From Phycomyces blakesleeanus NRRL 1555(-) (lineage: Eukaryota; Mucoromycota; Mucoromycetes; Mucorales; Phycomycetaceae): a stretch of 64,000 nt of DNA. The position numbers and the translations under genes were made by a program. Below are positions 33,764 to 46,085 of the stretch, one piece after another (the stretch's first letter is position 1; every line of letters starts with the position of its first letter). Location of the stretch: the NCBI RefSeq assembly GCF_001638985.1, contig NW_017265172.1, positions 253,539 through 317,538 on the forward strand, given 5' to 3'. Under the pieces are notes generated by a model, which was given only the letters and a program-made list of their open reading frames with translations, searched no databases and was not told the origin of the DNA.

Positions 33764-35010
33764 CTAAAAATTCCATCCGCCCGTGAGACCTTCTGGTTCT
33801 CTTGTTTCTACTTCTTCTTGAATTTGCATCTGCACGTAGGCTAGCTTATCTACCAATGTTTTCATTGCCATTGCTACCACCTCTTCAGGTGCTAATGATC
33901 CAACCGTCTATTACAATAATAAGTAAATAAATATGTACACTAGTACCATATTCATCAATTTACCTCTGCCTCAAAATAGAATCGATCTGGCTTTGCATTG
34001 TAATCAAATGCTATACAGATAATATTTAGAAATTACATAGTATTAATCATAACGTTATACATGAACTTACGGGCATCAGCTTCCGGTGGTGTCTCAAACT
34101 CTGCATTCTTACTCAGTGGCCTGTGCACCATGATGAGTCATGGTCAACCTCTATTCAACCATATCCTTATACTTTACCATTCATTCATGGATTCTTCAAA
34201 CCAGTATTGTGTATGTCTAAGCTTGTTGTAAGGATCATACTCGAATGCGACACCACTAACAGGACTCCATTTTGCGTGTTCCTTTGCTACACCCTTTTTT
34301 GCAATGCATTTAAGCTTCAACTCATGGCCTTTGCGCAACTTGACGAGCAAAATACCAGCATCGTTCTTATCTTTTTTGTTTTGGAAGAATTCACATTTAA
34401 TTTTTTATATAATAGCATTATAATCAATAGTTTACCTTGAACAACAGGTACGAATGAAGGGTTAGATGAGACAAGGCTTCGGCTAGTAACTTCGGTAGTA
34501 CGTTCTTCAGTGCACTTGACATGCAATGTCATCTCGACAGAACATTCGGGACAATATTGCGAACATGTGCAATCCTGAATGATTGATGAATAGGCCGTCC
34601 TTTTTTAAAAATAAGGCAAACTTACTCTTGTGTAGCGCAGCTTTTCAACATCACGACTGTCAATTGGGACCATTCCCAGGCGATGGGCAAGAAATTCGTC
34701 AGCAAGAACGGTAGTATTGGTCTCAATCTCTACCATGTCAATGGCTGTCGTAGTCGTAATATTAGCTAATAGCTAATTTATAAAGTATTTGAGCTAGACT
34801 GACCCACAGTAGGCACTTCTGCTATCATAACACGTCGAAGAGAGTTTGCGACACTGTTGGGAAGTTTTAGTATAAATTAGATTATAGATGAGTAAGATTT
34901 ACTTGCCTCAAGTCGGTATCACTCAGAATGAAGTTGATCCGATCACGAGTGAGTTCGCGGATAATGATGTTAGGTCCTCCTAGTGAGCCATAACCAATGT
35001 TCATGTCCAT
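33764..35010 (-). CDS. RPB3: RNA polymerase II subunit RPB3
   Basis: Eight exons (35010-34907, 34853-34804, 34744-34626, 34574-34436, 34370-34178, 34120-34071, 34010-33964, 33907-33764) give 281 aa. Seen: the alpha-like dimerisation region ([20 protein letters not shown] and [13 protein letters not shown]), the zinc-binding [10 protein letters not shown] at residues 93-102, and [36 protein letters not shown] and [16 protein letters not shown]3 pairs with RPB11 to nucleate Pol II assembly in the nucleus. Intron 1 has a GC donor (TTGAG|GCAAGT) and AG acceptor; the joined codon gives the conserved Ser of DLSVANS. The other six introns are GT-AG. DCP1 ends 115 bp upstream on the same strand. Confidence 0.97.
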
Positions 35011-35125
35011 CACGAATCTTACTTAACAAGGCAAGGAGTAAAGTTAAAATATAGAAAGATAGAGAGGAAAATCATATTTATTGCAAGCAGCAGTCACAAG
35101 CAATAACCATAAATTCTATTCTACA

Positions 35126-36642
35126 TCACATTGGAAACAATGTTGGTCCCTGTCCATGATGAATTGTATGAGGAAGACCTGCAAGTCCAAGTTGATGGGC
35201 ATAATAATTATCATACAACGTATCCATAAAAGATTGGTCATTCTATAAGAAATGTTAAATTTAAACAATTAAAAAAAAGCTTTAGTGGTTTGTAGCTAAG
35301 TTTTTTTTTGTTTGGCCTGGGTTGGTTTATTTGTTTTTACCTGGACCATGGATAGGAATTGCTGAATAAACTCTGATTTGGATAAAAGCTTTTTTCCTAG
35401 TCGCCTTTCAATCTCTTGTTGTGTAAAATCAATTGCCTGTATTTGTGTCAGATGTGTAGGGCTTGAGATAGAAGGGTGTGTAGGAGGATAGGGAGTATTA
35501 TGTCCGCCTTGAAGCGTTTGTAGCAATGCAGCAGCACCTCTGGGAGATGCTACTGGAGAATATATAAGCGCCTTTTGGTGTTCTTTACCCGGACTCTGCA
35601 TCATTTGGTCAGGCCGTAATTCTCTGTGTTTACGAATTAAGTGAAGTAAATTTTGGCCTTCTTGTTCTGATTGCTTCATTCCATGTGGTAGTTGCTGTTG
35701 AGCTTGTTGCTGCTCCTCTGCTTGTTGCTTTTGCTGAGCTAATTGCTGTTGCTGAGATAATTGGTGCTGTTGTTGAGTTTGTTGTTGCTGTCGTAATAGA
35801 AGTAATTGTTGCATATGAAGGTTTGGACTAGGTTGTTCAGGTGGAGTCATGTCTGGTGAAAGAAGTCTTAAAAGGCCTTCTTTATCACCTACACCTCGCT
35901 CTATTGAGGGCTGGGATAAAGTTGCTTTCTGAAGCATCTGCAAAATATCACCCCCATTATTCTCTATTGGTTTTTTCTGATTCTGAACATCGGCATGGAC
36001 AGCCGGTTTCTCTGCCTCGGCAATTTTTGCCTGTACCGATGGTAATTCCTTCATTGACTCATGCAACCTTATGAACACAATTTGTACTTAGTACTGATCA
36101 TCCTAAATCAGTTGATCGCATACTAACTTGATCACTTTGTTGAGAATTCTCTCACGATCCTTTTCCTCGAATAGCCATAATGCACGTGCGTCACCTGAGA
36201 AATTCAGATGAGACAAACGATCATCATCATTTTCAACCTACCTTGTTTTGTTTGGTACATAATCACATTGTCCTTGAGTTCAATCTCTTCAAAGTCAGTA
36301 AGAAACAATGAAAAGTTCTCGGTAACAAGTCGATTGAGCATATAAAGGCCAAAGTAGGGCGCCACTTGTCTGGTGTTGATTTAGTCAACTATTAGGGATG
36401 GCATGGAATCGTACCTTCGGGTCAGGAATAAAACACCTTCAAAGCCTAGTTTATCCTAAAATTAAGCTGTCGCGTTAGTACCTAATATTTTCATATGTAA
36501 TAAAAAACAGTACCCAGCTCTTATTCTCTGGTTCAAACTTGTAAACAACTGCGTGGGCTGACTGATCGAGAATATCATTGATGGCAGGATCATGTTTCTG
36601 AAGCACTTTTAGATTAAGCTTTTTACGTGCCACTGGATCCAT
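35126..36642 (-). CDS. DCP1: mRNA-decapping complex subunit DCP1
   Basis: Six exons (36642-36514, 36455-36415, 36369-36242, 36194-36128, 36067-35341, 35242-35126), all GT-AG, give 402 aa. The EVH1 domain covers about residues 1-135: LNLKVLQKHDPAINDILDQS, AVVYKFEPENKSW, GVLFLTRRQVAPYFGLYMLN, ELKDNVIMYQ and ALWLFEEKDRERILNKV. These are DCP1 landmarks. A long Gln-rich linker follows (LLRQQQQTQQQHQLSQQQQ), then a helical C-terminus (EIERRLGKKLLSKSEFIQQF and DTLYDNYY) like the trimerisation region of metazoan DCP1. DCP1 activates the DCP2 cap hydrolase in cytoplasmic P-bodies. The Gln-rich linker is prone to length change. Confidence 0.92.
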
Positions 36643-36947
36643 CTTTTGTAAAACTATTAATTTACTTTTGGATTAATTAGATAAAAAAATGAAGTAGTCA
36701 AGGGAATAATAAATAATATGTATAAATAATAATATGTGAATGAGTGCTAACGTTAGTTGTAAGTAGAAAGAGGCAGGAAAGAGAGACGGAGAGAAACAAT
36801 AACTTCATCTCCGCATTGCCTCTCCCTCTCTTCCTCCTCTCTCGCTTTCTTTCACTTTTTTTTGATCCCCGCAAGACAGTGTTAATCTGGTCATATATCC
36901 TCCCGCCCACTCCCGTTCCTTAATCTTCTTTGTCTCTTTCGCTCATC
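36643..36947. promoter_or_regulatory. Divergent intergenic region DCP1 / arabinokinase-like gene
   Basis: 305 bp between two divergent start codons. It contains a CT/CTTTC-rich stretch at about 36805-36865, as is common in fungal core promoters. No defined transcription-factor site can be claimed. Confidence 0.4.
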
Positions 36948-38469
36948 ATGGTTCAGCTGACTCTTGAAATAGCCGGAGAAAATAACAAGTCACTTGTATT
37001 CTGTTATTATGTCTCAGGACATGGTAGGCATTCATCACATTGATAAACTCACCAACTTATTTCTAAGCAACACCATTACGATAGGCTGGGGACATGCTAC
37101 ACGTGCAAACCAGATCATTTCAGATATACTTAAGCTTCCAGCAAACCATACTGTTTACGTCATTTCGAATGCTTCCGAGTTCATCTTTCGAGGAGTAACA
37201 GCAGTAGGAGCAATATACCGCCAAGCAGATATCGATGCGGGGGTTGTGCAACCTCTTGCTTACACCGTTGACCGCTCTCAGACCATCGCAAACCTCAAGC
37301 ACTTTATCGAGCGCCGACCCAAGATCTTGGCAGCCGAGATTGATTGGTTAAAGCAAGTCAAAGCAGACTGCGTAGTGTGCGATGCACCATTCTTACCATG
37401 GTAAGTTGAGGTGAATAAGCAATATATACATTTATCTAATATCAGGGTATATAGTGCAGCAGCAACAGGAGCAAGAATACCATCAGCTATTGCGAGCAAC
37501 TTCACATTCGATGAAGTTTACACTGGATTATGCGAAGGAGACGAAATAGACGACGAAATCTATGATTTGGTAGAAAAGGTAGTTGCTGATTATCGCAATG
37601 CCGATCTTCTTGTGCGCTTACCAGGGGCTATCCGCATTCCCTCCTTCAACGACACTGAACCCCTCGTGCCAGCAACACCTATTACGGGCACATTCTCTGA
37701 GTATAAGAGTGTCGTCAATGGCATGATAAATATCCCCTCCGTCTCGATTTCCAACGTACCATCGAGTAAACCTACCGTAAATTTACCTTCCTATGAGCGC
37801 ACTATTGTGGATGTTCCTCTAGTATTTCGCAAGTATCACAATGACCGAGAGACCGTTCTATCCGATCTTAACATTCCTAAACACATATACGAGACCCATA
37901 AAGTACTTTTGCTATCCTTCGGTGGGCAGAACCTTGGAGAAGGTGATTGGAGCAAGACGCTGCCTGACAAATGGATTTGCATTGTGTGCGGAACACCAGC
38001 TTCGGTAAATCTCCCACCTGGGTTCTATCGTGCACCACGAGATGCTTACGTCCCTGACCTTACCAATGCAGCCGATGTTGTGCTTGGAAAGCTTGGGTAT
38101 GGAACTTGCAGTGAATGTATTGGTCATAGAACACCATTTGTGTATGTATCCCGACCTCAGTTTGTGGAGGAATGTGGCCTTTTAAAGTTGATGAAGGACC
38201 AGGGAAGTGTAGTTGAACTCTCACGTCAGGATTTCGAAGCTGGGATTTGGGCAGAAACAATTGAAGAAGCTAGTAAGCTTTCGGGTCATTGCTCAGATCC
38301 TTCCAGAAGTGTAACGTATAATGGAGGTATTGTTGTAGCAAAACTGCTTGAAAAATTTGCACACAATTGGGAAATACTTGCACAATCGAGAAATTCTATT
38401 TCCGAAGTCAATGATACCCTCCAACAAATCCAGCAGTCATCCGCATCGAATAATATTAGAGCCCAGTGA
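36948..38469 (+). CDS. L-arabinokinase N-terminal-like (GT-B fold) protein
   Basis: Exons 36948-37023, 37085-37400 and 37455-38469 give 468 aa. An alternative acceptor at 37445 adds three codons; I prefer the later one because it restores FLPCAAATGARIPSAIASNF. The start has YY-VSGHGWGHATR at residues 20-32, the glycine/histidine block of glycosyltransferase-B-like proteins that forms the N-terminal half of plant L-arabinokinase (ARA1). Further blocks are KVLLLSFGGQNLGEGDW, DLTNAADVVLGKLGYGTCSE and TPFVYVSRPQFVEE. The C-terminal GHMP kinase half of the plant enzyme is absent, so it cannot be an arabinokinase itself. A nucleotide-sugar-dependent transferase is a reasonable guess. Confidence 0.82.
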
Positions 38470-39222
38470 GATATAGAATTTCATTATTCATCTCGTTATC
38501 TCATTTTTTATTATATTTGTCGTTCATCTTTAAGCATAGGGTTTTTATACAGGTATCTAGTAGCCTCATCCTATTGCTTCTCCTCTTCTTCAAAGGAATT
38601 GTCAACCTTTCAATATAGGCTTTCATAAATTCTCTCATTTTTCTCTTTCAATGCCCTTGTCCAATCGGAAAGTTTTGTTATCATTAAACAAACGTTAGGT
38701 AGAAAATAAAAAAAAATTCTCTAATAAAAATGGTGTTTTTCATAAACTTGGGGTGTATGATAAATTCAATGATTATAACGTACTGATATAAAAGCTTAGA
38801 TAGTTAACCTTCGTATTCCAAATTCTCGAAACCATGGACAATAACGAATTAATATCGCTTTCTTTTATTTATAATACGATTCTCGTGAGAAAATTGTTTA
38901 AAGAAAGAGTGGCTAGTATTTCTCTGTTTCTAACGAAATATCTTCCAATTGTTACCTATGATCTTACACTATATTAAAGTGGGCATTTTAATTTTATTTC
39001 AAATCATCTAAGAATTATTCGCCAACCAATATAACATATAGATATTAAGTAATAAAAATATAATGTAACAAATGTCATTGTATAATAGGAGTGATCTCCT
39101 GTCAAATAAACAAAGTCGCTTTACTAGATAAAAGTTAAGAATACTGGGCCTAAGCATTAAGACAAGATATTTTGAAACAGCATTGATTTGTAATTCAGTC
39201 CAACAAACACCAGTAGTATTAA

Positions 39223-39258
39223 TGGGGGTACTCAGCTAGATTGATCGATCAAATTTTG
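39223..39258 (+). repeat. Terminal-repeat-like sequence, left
   Basis: TGGGGGTACTCAGCTAGATT and the following GATCGATC recur in inverted orientation at 54861-54901, where the copy ends in CACTAGTG. The pair faces each other across 15.6 kb of nested transposon DNA, as the two ends of one large element would. Confidence 0.5.
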
Positions 39259-41607
39259 AATTCAGAACGCGATATTATTAGACTAAAATTGTAATAGCAA
39301 CGATCAAAATTTGATCGAAAAACGTACGGCTCTCTGATTAATGTAATCCTTACTTTTTTATATGCAATACGATACTGTTTTTATCTTTCTCCTTAATAAA
39401 TCATAGAATTTATTGCCAACAGTCATATAATACTTCTTTCTCTCCATCTTACATGCCAAAATATAGTACAAAGCAACAAGCAATTGATGCCTTGAAGAAA
39501 TCGCATAAAATAGGGAATTTATTGTGAAAAAAAAGCACTGGCAGAGTCTTTATCAGCAAGTGCAGATAAGCTTATTAAAGATATTTTAGAAGTAATCAAA
39601 AAGGAAGTTAATATAAAGTTGGAGCAGATGGCTGCCGCGAAGGAGCTTAAACAAACACTTAAAGCTAATAAATACATACACAACACTATGGGAAATAAAA
39701 GTGCGGCTTTCTGGCGGTTTTCTGGCGGTTTCAGACGGCGGTGTTCTGGCGGTTTGTTGCCTAAAATCCATTTTACCGCCCTTGAGTTTAAACACTTTTT
39801 ACAAATCTCAGCTTCCTTATTATTTTTTATTGGCTTTTCTATTGGACATGACTTCTTTCTTTATTGTGTAAAGTTTATATAGAATTGATTATTTTTATTT
39901 GAGCATCATTTTGATTTGTATTTTTGCTTTAAAACTTAGTTTATATACGGTTTCTATAGGACACTAATTACTTCTTATTACTGTTACACTTTTAAAAATA
40001 GTTTTTATTGGATAGAATACATGTACATTTTCGATCATTTTAATAAATACAAATTTTATTGGTTGTCTTTATAAAAATAGCTTTTTTAAATTCATTTTGT
40101 TGGCTTATACAACAAGAGGTAGCTTTTATTACTCATTTTACTGGCTTATACAACAGAAAGTAGTTTTTATTACTCACTTTATTGGTTATTAACGCAAAAA
40201 AATAGATATATTTTATTGGTAATAAACTATTCAATCTTCTATGTTTTTAAAGTATAGTATCCTATTCAATCCCATTGCATTTTGATTACTTACGAGACTG
40301 CAATCTTCTATGGCGATCTCTCCAGAGATGAGCAACTCTTGCAGTTGATGCCCAGTTTCCAAGACATCTGGTGAAGTCTATACCAGAATCCTTCATTATA
40401 CTTGCGTGGCTTACACACATTTTTTTCTTAACTGCTGCTGGTATAAACCCCTGTTATATTTTTGGAAAAGAAAGAAAAACAAAGTGCAGATGAGAAGTAC
40501 GGTAAGACTTTATTTATTGATAAAAAGAGAGATGATCTTCTATTGCTATTTGCTATGTGAGTTTATATAGACATTGCGTGTGTATTTAGGATAATGATAT
40601 GAGTATATCATGTGATGTCTGTTTTCTTATATCATAGATAATATATTGTTAAGTTATTACCCATGCTCTTGTTTGAGTGATTAGTGATGTTGACTAAGGT
40701 GTGTGACCTTGTTATTGGTATATTCTTTATTTAATGATAGTGTGAGAAATAATGTATAATTGATACTGGTCGCTTATTCAATATGTCTTTGTCTTATTAT
40801 CTGTGTGCTCTATTTGAATCTACGATTATGTTGGATACAACAACCCCCAGCTAGGATTAGGACCAAGAGCGATCACCGAAGGATGGGCAGCCATACCATC
40901 ACATATAAGCTTTGTACACATATTGAGTGTGGCCTTTTCGTTACTTGTTACTTCAATGACAAGGTCTTCACTTATCATTTTGAAAACGTGTATCAAAGTT
41001 ATGTCACAGAAATTGTCCACAGATTTGTGAATATAATTATCACCCAACTATTAAATAACATGTTAATATATTATTCACATTATTTTATATTTGACTTACA
41101 ATGGTAGTGGCAGAAGGCGAATTGTTTTGGTTTAGAGTATTTCAGGTCTCTAGTTAATTCTTGAGAGCAGTAATCTCCAACTTTAACTCTTCAATCTGTG
41201 TCTTCATTTCAAGCTTGAAGTTTTCTTGGTCTGCCTTCAAAGATAGAATCTCATTGTACATAGCGTATAACAAGGAGATGACGTTGTTATTGGTGTTATT
41301 CTTGTTGAGAGTTTTGTTTACCTGAGAAAAAGGATTGTTGTGAAAGAAAGATAAAGGCCAAAAAATTTTCTATTGTCTATTATTAGTTTCATATTAATAC
41401 TACGGCAGATTTTTTTGTGTAACAATTTTGTAATTCAGCCCGTGAGTTTATGTTACCATTTCGGGAATAGCTTTTTCATTGAAGTTTCAGGTCCGAAAGA
41501 ATTGCAAAATTGATAAATGGGATTGCAAAAAAAAATTGGCTGGTAAAATACGATTTTATTTATTTTTATGGGTTGAAAATATTGGGGGTAGATAATTTTA
41601 GGCTTTC

Positions 41608-41648
41608 CATACCTACCCTGCAGTAGCTGCTGCTGTAGGGTAGGTATG
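41608..41648. repeat. Strong 16-bp hairpin
   Basis: Arms 41608-41623 (CATACCTACCCTGCAG) and 41633-41648 pair fully (15 Watson-Crick pairs and one G-T) around a 9-nt loop, TAGCTGCTG. No T-run follows, and no gene is next to it. Confidence 0.6.
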
Positions 41649-42450
41649 CTTGCACTAGCAGCTAGAAATATTTAATAGCTATTCTGAAATTGTTTCCAGA
41701 AACAAAAGCAAGTAGAATTTTGAAAAACCCAATTGCATGTTTGAAAGCAAAAACCATATTAATGCTTTTAAAATAAAAGCAAAGAAGCTATTAGAAGGAC
41801 AAGTTTCAAATCCGAGCGAAAATGTCAAACCTGCAAAAAAAACAAAGGTCATTAGTACATGGACTTTTGATGAAGATTATTATGTTTTAGATGACTTACC
41901 ACATATTAATTGAATCTAAAACAAAAACAAAAACAAAAAAAAAACAAAGCAAAAAAGAAGAAGACATATGTTTATATTAGTATGGATAAAATCAGTATAT
42001 GAGCAAGATTCTTTACATACCACTTTATGTCAAGAATTCACATGCCCTATTATACTTCAATTATATTTTATTAATTAGAACTCGTAATAGAATCACATCA
42101 TTAGCAATACTTTTTAAGATCTTAATTGTGTAAGAGGATCAGAGTTGATCTGTAGTATAATTAGCTAATGAGTAGCAAGATCATGTGCCATTTGTTGCCT
42201 GATCTTTAGAAAAATGAAAAAAGTTGTATGAAACAAAAAAAGGCACTCAATGTTTATTTTTTGTGTCAAGCTAAACTGTAACAAATTAATGAATTTCATT
42301 GGTTTTTGAAGACCATTATACGCTTATTACTGGTTACATGAATAACACTTTTCATTGGTCCCTGAAAGAAATCGACTTGTTGTTTCAAGATGCAGAAATA
42401 AATAAATATATGATGGTCGTCTATACTCCTTTATCACGTTAGACAATACG

Positions 42451-45400
42451 TTGCATCACGAAAGCTCTGTGATGCAGCGTATTATTAATTACCCAAAAAA
42501 TTCTAGGGTGGTAGTTTCTGCTCCCAAAGGACCAGGTCAACACAATTTTGCCTTTGACAATATCGGAAAGACCTGCTCACTTTGTGGAAAAGATTTTGAT
42601 CGCGTATGGAATCTACAACGCCACCTTACCAAATATCATAAGTTAGCAACTCATATTGCTAACGATATTAGCCCTCAATATGCCAATAGAAACCTAGCGT
42701 CATAAAGACAGACCACAAACACTGCCAAGCCGACCGCCCCTGATCACAATGATGATTCCGTTAACAAAGACCTACACGTTGAATCCGATTTGGAGGATGA
42801 CAACAGCAGCGATGTTGATGACATGAACAGTGATGGCGATGATAATGTTAGCGAGATTGAACTCAATGCCAGTGAAAGTATTATCGAGATGGATGAGGAC
42901 ACCAGCCCCTTTGAAAGTCCAAGTCCAGACAACCACCTATACATGCATATAAGAAATAGTATGTTGTCTTCTGCATCCAATACCAGCTCATCGTTGGATG
43001 CAGATCTCAATTTACTGAGAGAAGCAACTAGATCGCATACAACATGGAACCAGTATATATCAGACACTCACCTGTTCCCGGATCTCCAGTCTATGGTACT
43101 GCTTGCCTTTGTTGATGGCAATAATAACATGATATCTCGCAGGATCTTGAAAAAGATCCTGTTTACCATAAGTCTTGTCCTTAAGCTTCACGAGGAAGCT
43201 ATCCAAAAGAAGTCCCTGTTCAAGTTACCTCGTTTGGATGCCCTCTTGAACTATCAGACCAGAAAAAAGTCCAAGATTCCTGTATTTCCATCCACAAAAG
43301 TTGATATCCAGTTGCCGGAAAACAATATCATGTCTGCTTATATCAACTTGCCTTCAGATCACGTCTGATTTCTTGCTGCCAACCCCAAGAAAGCAAGAAA
43401 CATGTTTTCTCTCCCTGACCGCACTCCTAACCAGTTCATTTGTCTACAACAATGCGAAAAGTGGAGAACACATTGGTACTATCAATAACCTATGTTCACC
43501 CACAACGGCGTAGATTTTTGGTCTGGTGATATTGTTAACTTTATGAATGGTTCTACTTCAGCCCGTTTCCTAGTAGAATCATTCCATACCATGGATAACT
43601 CAGCCGTTTTTGTTCAAGGCTACATGGTTTATATTCTGGAAGGCGGTCAGTTCATTGGCATCGAAGTTGAATCTACTAGCATAAAGCTTGAAACTCTTCT
43701 TGGTGTTGACTCAACCCCTGTTGATGTTGCCCTATGCTACAGCGTCTCACCTGGAAAAGTCTTTCATTTGATTCCCAGGTACAAGTCCTTGCTGGAAGAG
43801 CCTCATTTCCTAAAATGGCACGTACTAGACGAAACCGGAAAGCCAATCGATCCAAAGTTGTTTTACAAGGTGAGAATATTGCCCATTATACTCTTCACCA
43901 ACGACACCTCTGGAAACCGATCAAAGCAATATAACCCATATGAAAGCTGGTCAATGAAGTTTGCTGCTCTCTCCTATGAAGAGAGGTCTTCAATTGAAAA
44001 CATCCACTTTCTCTCTGCTATTCCCAAGAAAAAGGGGGCAAGTGGGATGTCCTTGTTGCCTAAAATCGTTGAAGATTTCAAAAGGCTCGAAAACGGACTG
44101 GTGATGTTCTCTGCCAAAGACAACGAAAACGTCTTAGTAGCATCACCACTCCTTTGGATCGAGGCAGACACTCCATGCCATTCTGAACTATGTGGTTTGC
44201 GCGTGCCGACAAGTCTGTACCCATGCCGCAAATGTTATGTCCGTTTACAAAGATTCATGCCCAACCTCCAAAGCTCTTCGTATTATACTGGTAGACACAC
44301 AGCAAGAACAAAGGCACACTATCTTGCTGCTGCGTCTACCTCGGGACGTGGATCGACTATTCCAGATGCTCCTTTGACTGGAAATGCTCTGACAGCAAGC
44401 GACCTATGCTTCGCAAATAGGGCAACAGATGCATTGTTGGAACTACAGTCATTCGATCCATCGACAGATACTCCAGTTGAAGTTCTGCATAACATACTTC
44501 TTGGAGTTGCTAAGTATCTAGTCAATTATTTGGTAAAAATTGTACTAAAGAAAAATCCTAACCAAATGGCTAGATTGTCCAAAGCCCTCAAGGATTATGA
44601 AAACTCTCAAGGAATGTCAAGAAAGTTCACTCGAGAGTTATGACACTGTGGCTCATTCCTTGGGAGGGATTACAAAGTTCTTCTGCAAATTCTATCCGCT
44701 ATCTTAGTTACAGAATTTGCAAATGATAGTATACTCTCTCTCATAACTCTATCTTTTGTCCGTCTTGGCTGTCTTTGCTCCTTGATGTTTGTTAGAGCAG
44801 TAAGATATGATTATAATATGTACATCAACGAAGTTGAAAAGGCAGTTACAAGCCTTATCCAAGAACTGCATCATTATGACATTACCTGTGAAGTCGAAGG
44901 ACATAATCTGTATTCCTCGAAGCCCAAGGTTCATCTGCTCACACATCTGCCCAACAATCTACGAAGATTTGGAACTGCTCTATACTACGAGACTGAAAAA
45001 GATGAGCAGTTTAACAAACACATCCATGAACACCTAATGCATACCAATAGGTTAAACACCTCAAGAGATGTATGTTTCAAGTTTGCCAAGCAATCTGCAA
45101 TGAGACACATCATTGATAGTGGTTCATGAGTGAGCAAAAACAAAATGAGAGAGAAGTATAGTAATTCCATGGCAGAATTTCTTAAAGAAAACTTTAATAA
45201 CAATGTTAAGAATATCCTGTTTGGTGGATCAAGAGACTTTGCTAATAATAATGACACTGATGACATTACAGCAAAAGCACTCTGACAATACCTTTGTGGT
45301 GTTCATGCTCAAGGAGAGTAGAGACCAACATGCCCATCCATTTATTGGAAAGGTCTCCTCTTTGGGAGTAGAACACTATTGAGTTGAGAGTAGTCCTCAT

Positions 45401-45586
45401 GCTCAAGTTAACAACTACCTCCTCGCACAAAGGGTTTTTAATGATGTATCTACTCCACTCGATCAGCTGAAGATTGTATGTAAGCTTGATATGCACACAG
45501 AATTTAACAACAAGCTTGTCATCAATCTTAATAAATTTGGCTCCTACTGGTTCTTTGTTTCCTTGTTTTCGAATCAACAATATTGA
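42451..45586 (+). pseudogene. Plavaka-like CACTA-superfamily transposase, nonsense-mutated
   Basis: One frame runs from a C2H2 finger (CSLCGKDFDRVWNLQRHLTK, about 42570-42630) through an acidic region to the transposase core and the C-terminus. Core landmarks are WSGDIVNFMNGSTSARFLVE, FTNDTSGNRSKQYNPYESW (the family's DDxSGNxSKxWN block), ENIHFLSAIPKKKGASGM, PLLWIEADTPCHSELCGL and CRKCYVRLQRF. The end, FNNKLVINLNKFGSYWFF, is in a second frame after a late frameshift. The single frame over the first 2.8 kb is broken only by stops at 42703, 43366, 43486, 44641, 45127, 45283 and 45319. Plavaka elements are known from basidiomycetes; this is a more basal relative. I assign the group from the conserved blocks. 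Confidence 0.75.
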
Positions 45587-45622
45587 TTTTTTTTTATCTT
45601 TATTAATAAAAAAAATTATTCA

Positions 45623-45665
45623 ATAAAAAAATTGTGATTTTCACTAAGTCATTTTTTGGTTTTGC
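45623..45665 (+). repeat. Possible degraded left end of CACTA element 1
   Basis: AATAAAAAAATTGTGATTTT followed by GTCATTTTTTGGTTTTGCC resembles the right end at 54609-54646 read in reverse (AAAAAATGGCAGTTTTTTGC...GTCAG...TTTTTGGCC). The first CACTA bases themselves are not preserved. Weak evidence, but the position, just before the first exon, is right. Confidence 0.3.
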
Positions 45666-46085
45666 CAAAATATTGAGAGGGTCCATTTATGGATACTTGC
45701 CCTTTTAAAATTGCCTTATGTAGTTGACAAGTCTCATAAAATGGGTCAAATTCGATATCCCAATTAATCTGGGTTATATAGACCAATCAAAATGTATGTG
45801 AGTAAAATATTTCCAAATTTGATATCGAAACTTTCCTGTCGTGAATTAGTTTGACTTATTCATTTCAGACAATATTAATTTTGACTTGCCATAGTTGTAT
45901 TGACAGTTTAATAGACAATGTTTCAAATTCTGTTCCTGTGTTTATACTCGTAATATCTGTGTCATCATCTTGAAGTAATTAAGTTTATTCGAATCTCAAA
46001 GCTATTAAGTATAAAGACATACCATTTAAAAGCAATTATTAATATTCATACCTTTACTCTAAAGTGTTTATTTTCAACTTAAAAA

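Larger units (their letters stand above)
38470..42450. other. AT-rich DNA with transposon debris
   Basis: No intact gene. Identifiable pieces: a repeat end at 39223-39258; a short ORF start at 39452 (MPKYSTKQQAIDALKKSHKI); a GGCGGTTT-rich patch at 39705-39760; minus-strand fragments at 41340-41150 (coiled-coil, ending ELKLEITALKN), 41047-40826 and about 40450-40285 (GNWASTARVAHLWRDRHRR); a hairpin at 41608-41648; and a short plus-strand fragment at about 41730-41913 ending TWTFDEDYYVLDDLPHIN. These look like parts of one or more decayed element genes that I cannot name. Confidence 0.45.

Noticed and set aside
36948..38469. Full L-arabinokinase
   Set aside because: Only the N-terminal GT-B-like half is encoded; the GHMP kinase domain is absent before the stop at 38469.
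45266..45580. 104-codon minus-strand ORF
   Set aside because: It is the antisense shadow of the Plavaka-like C-terminus, whose plus-strand frame ends in NLNKFGSYWFF.
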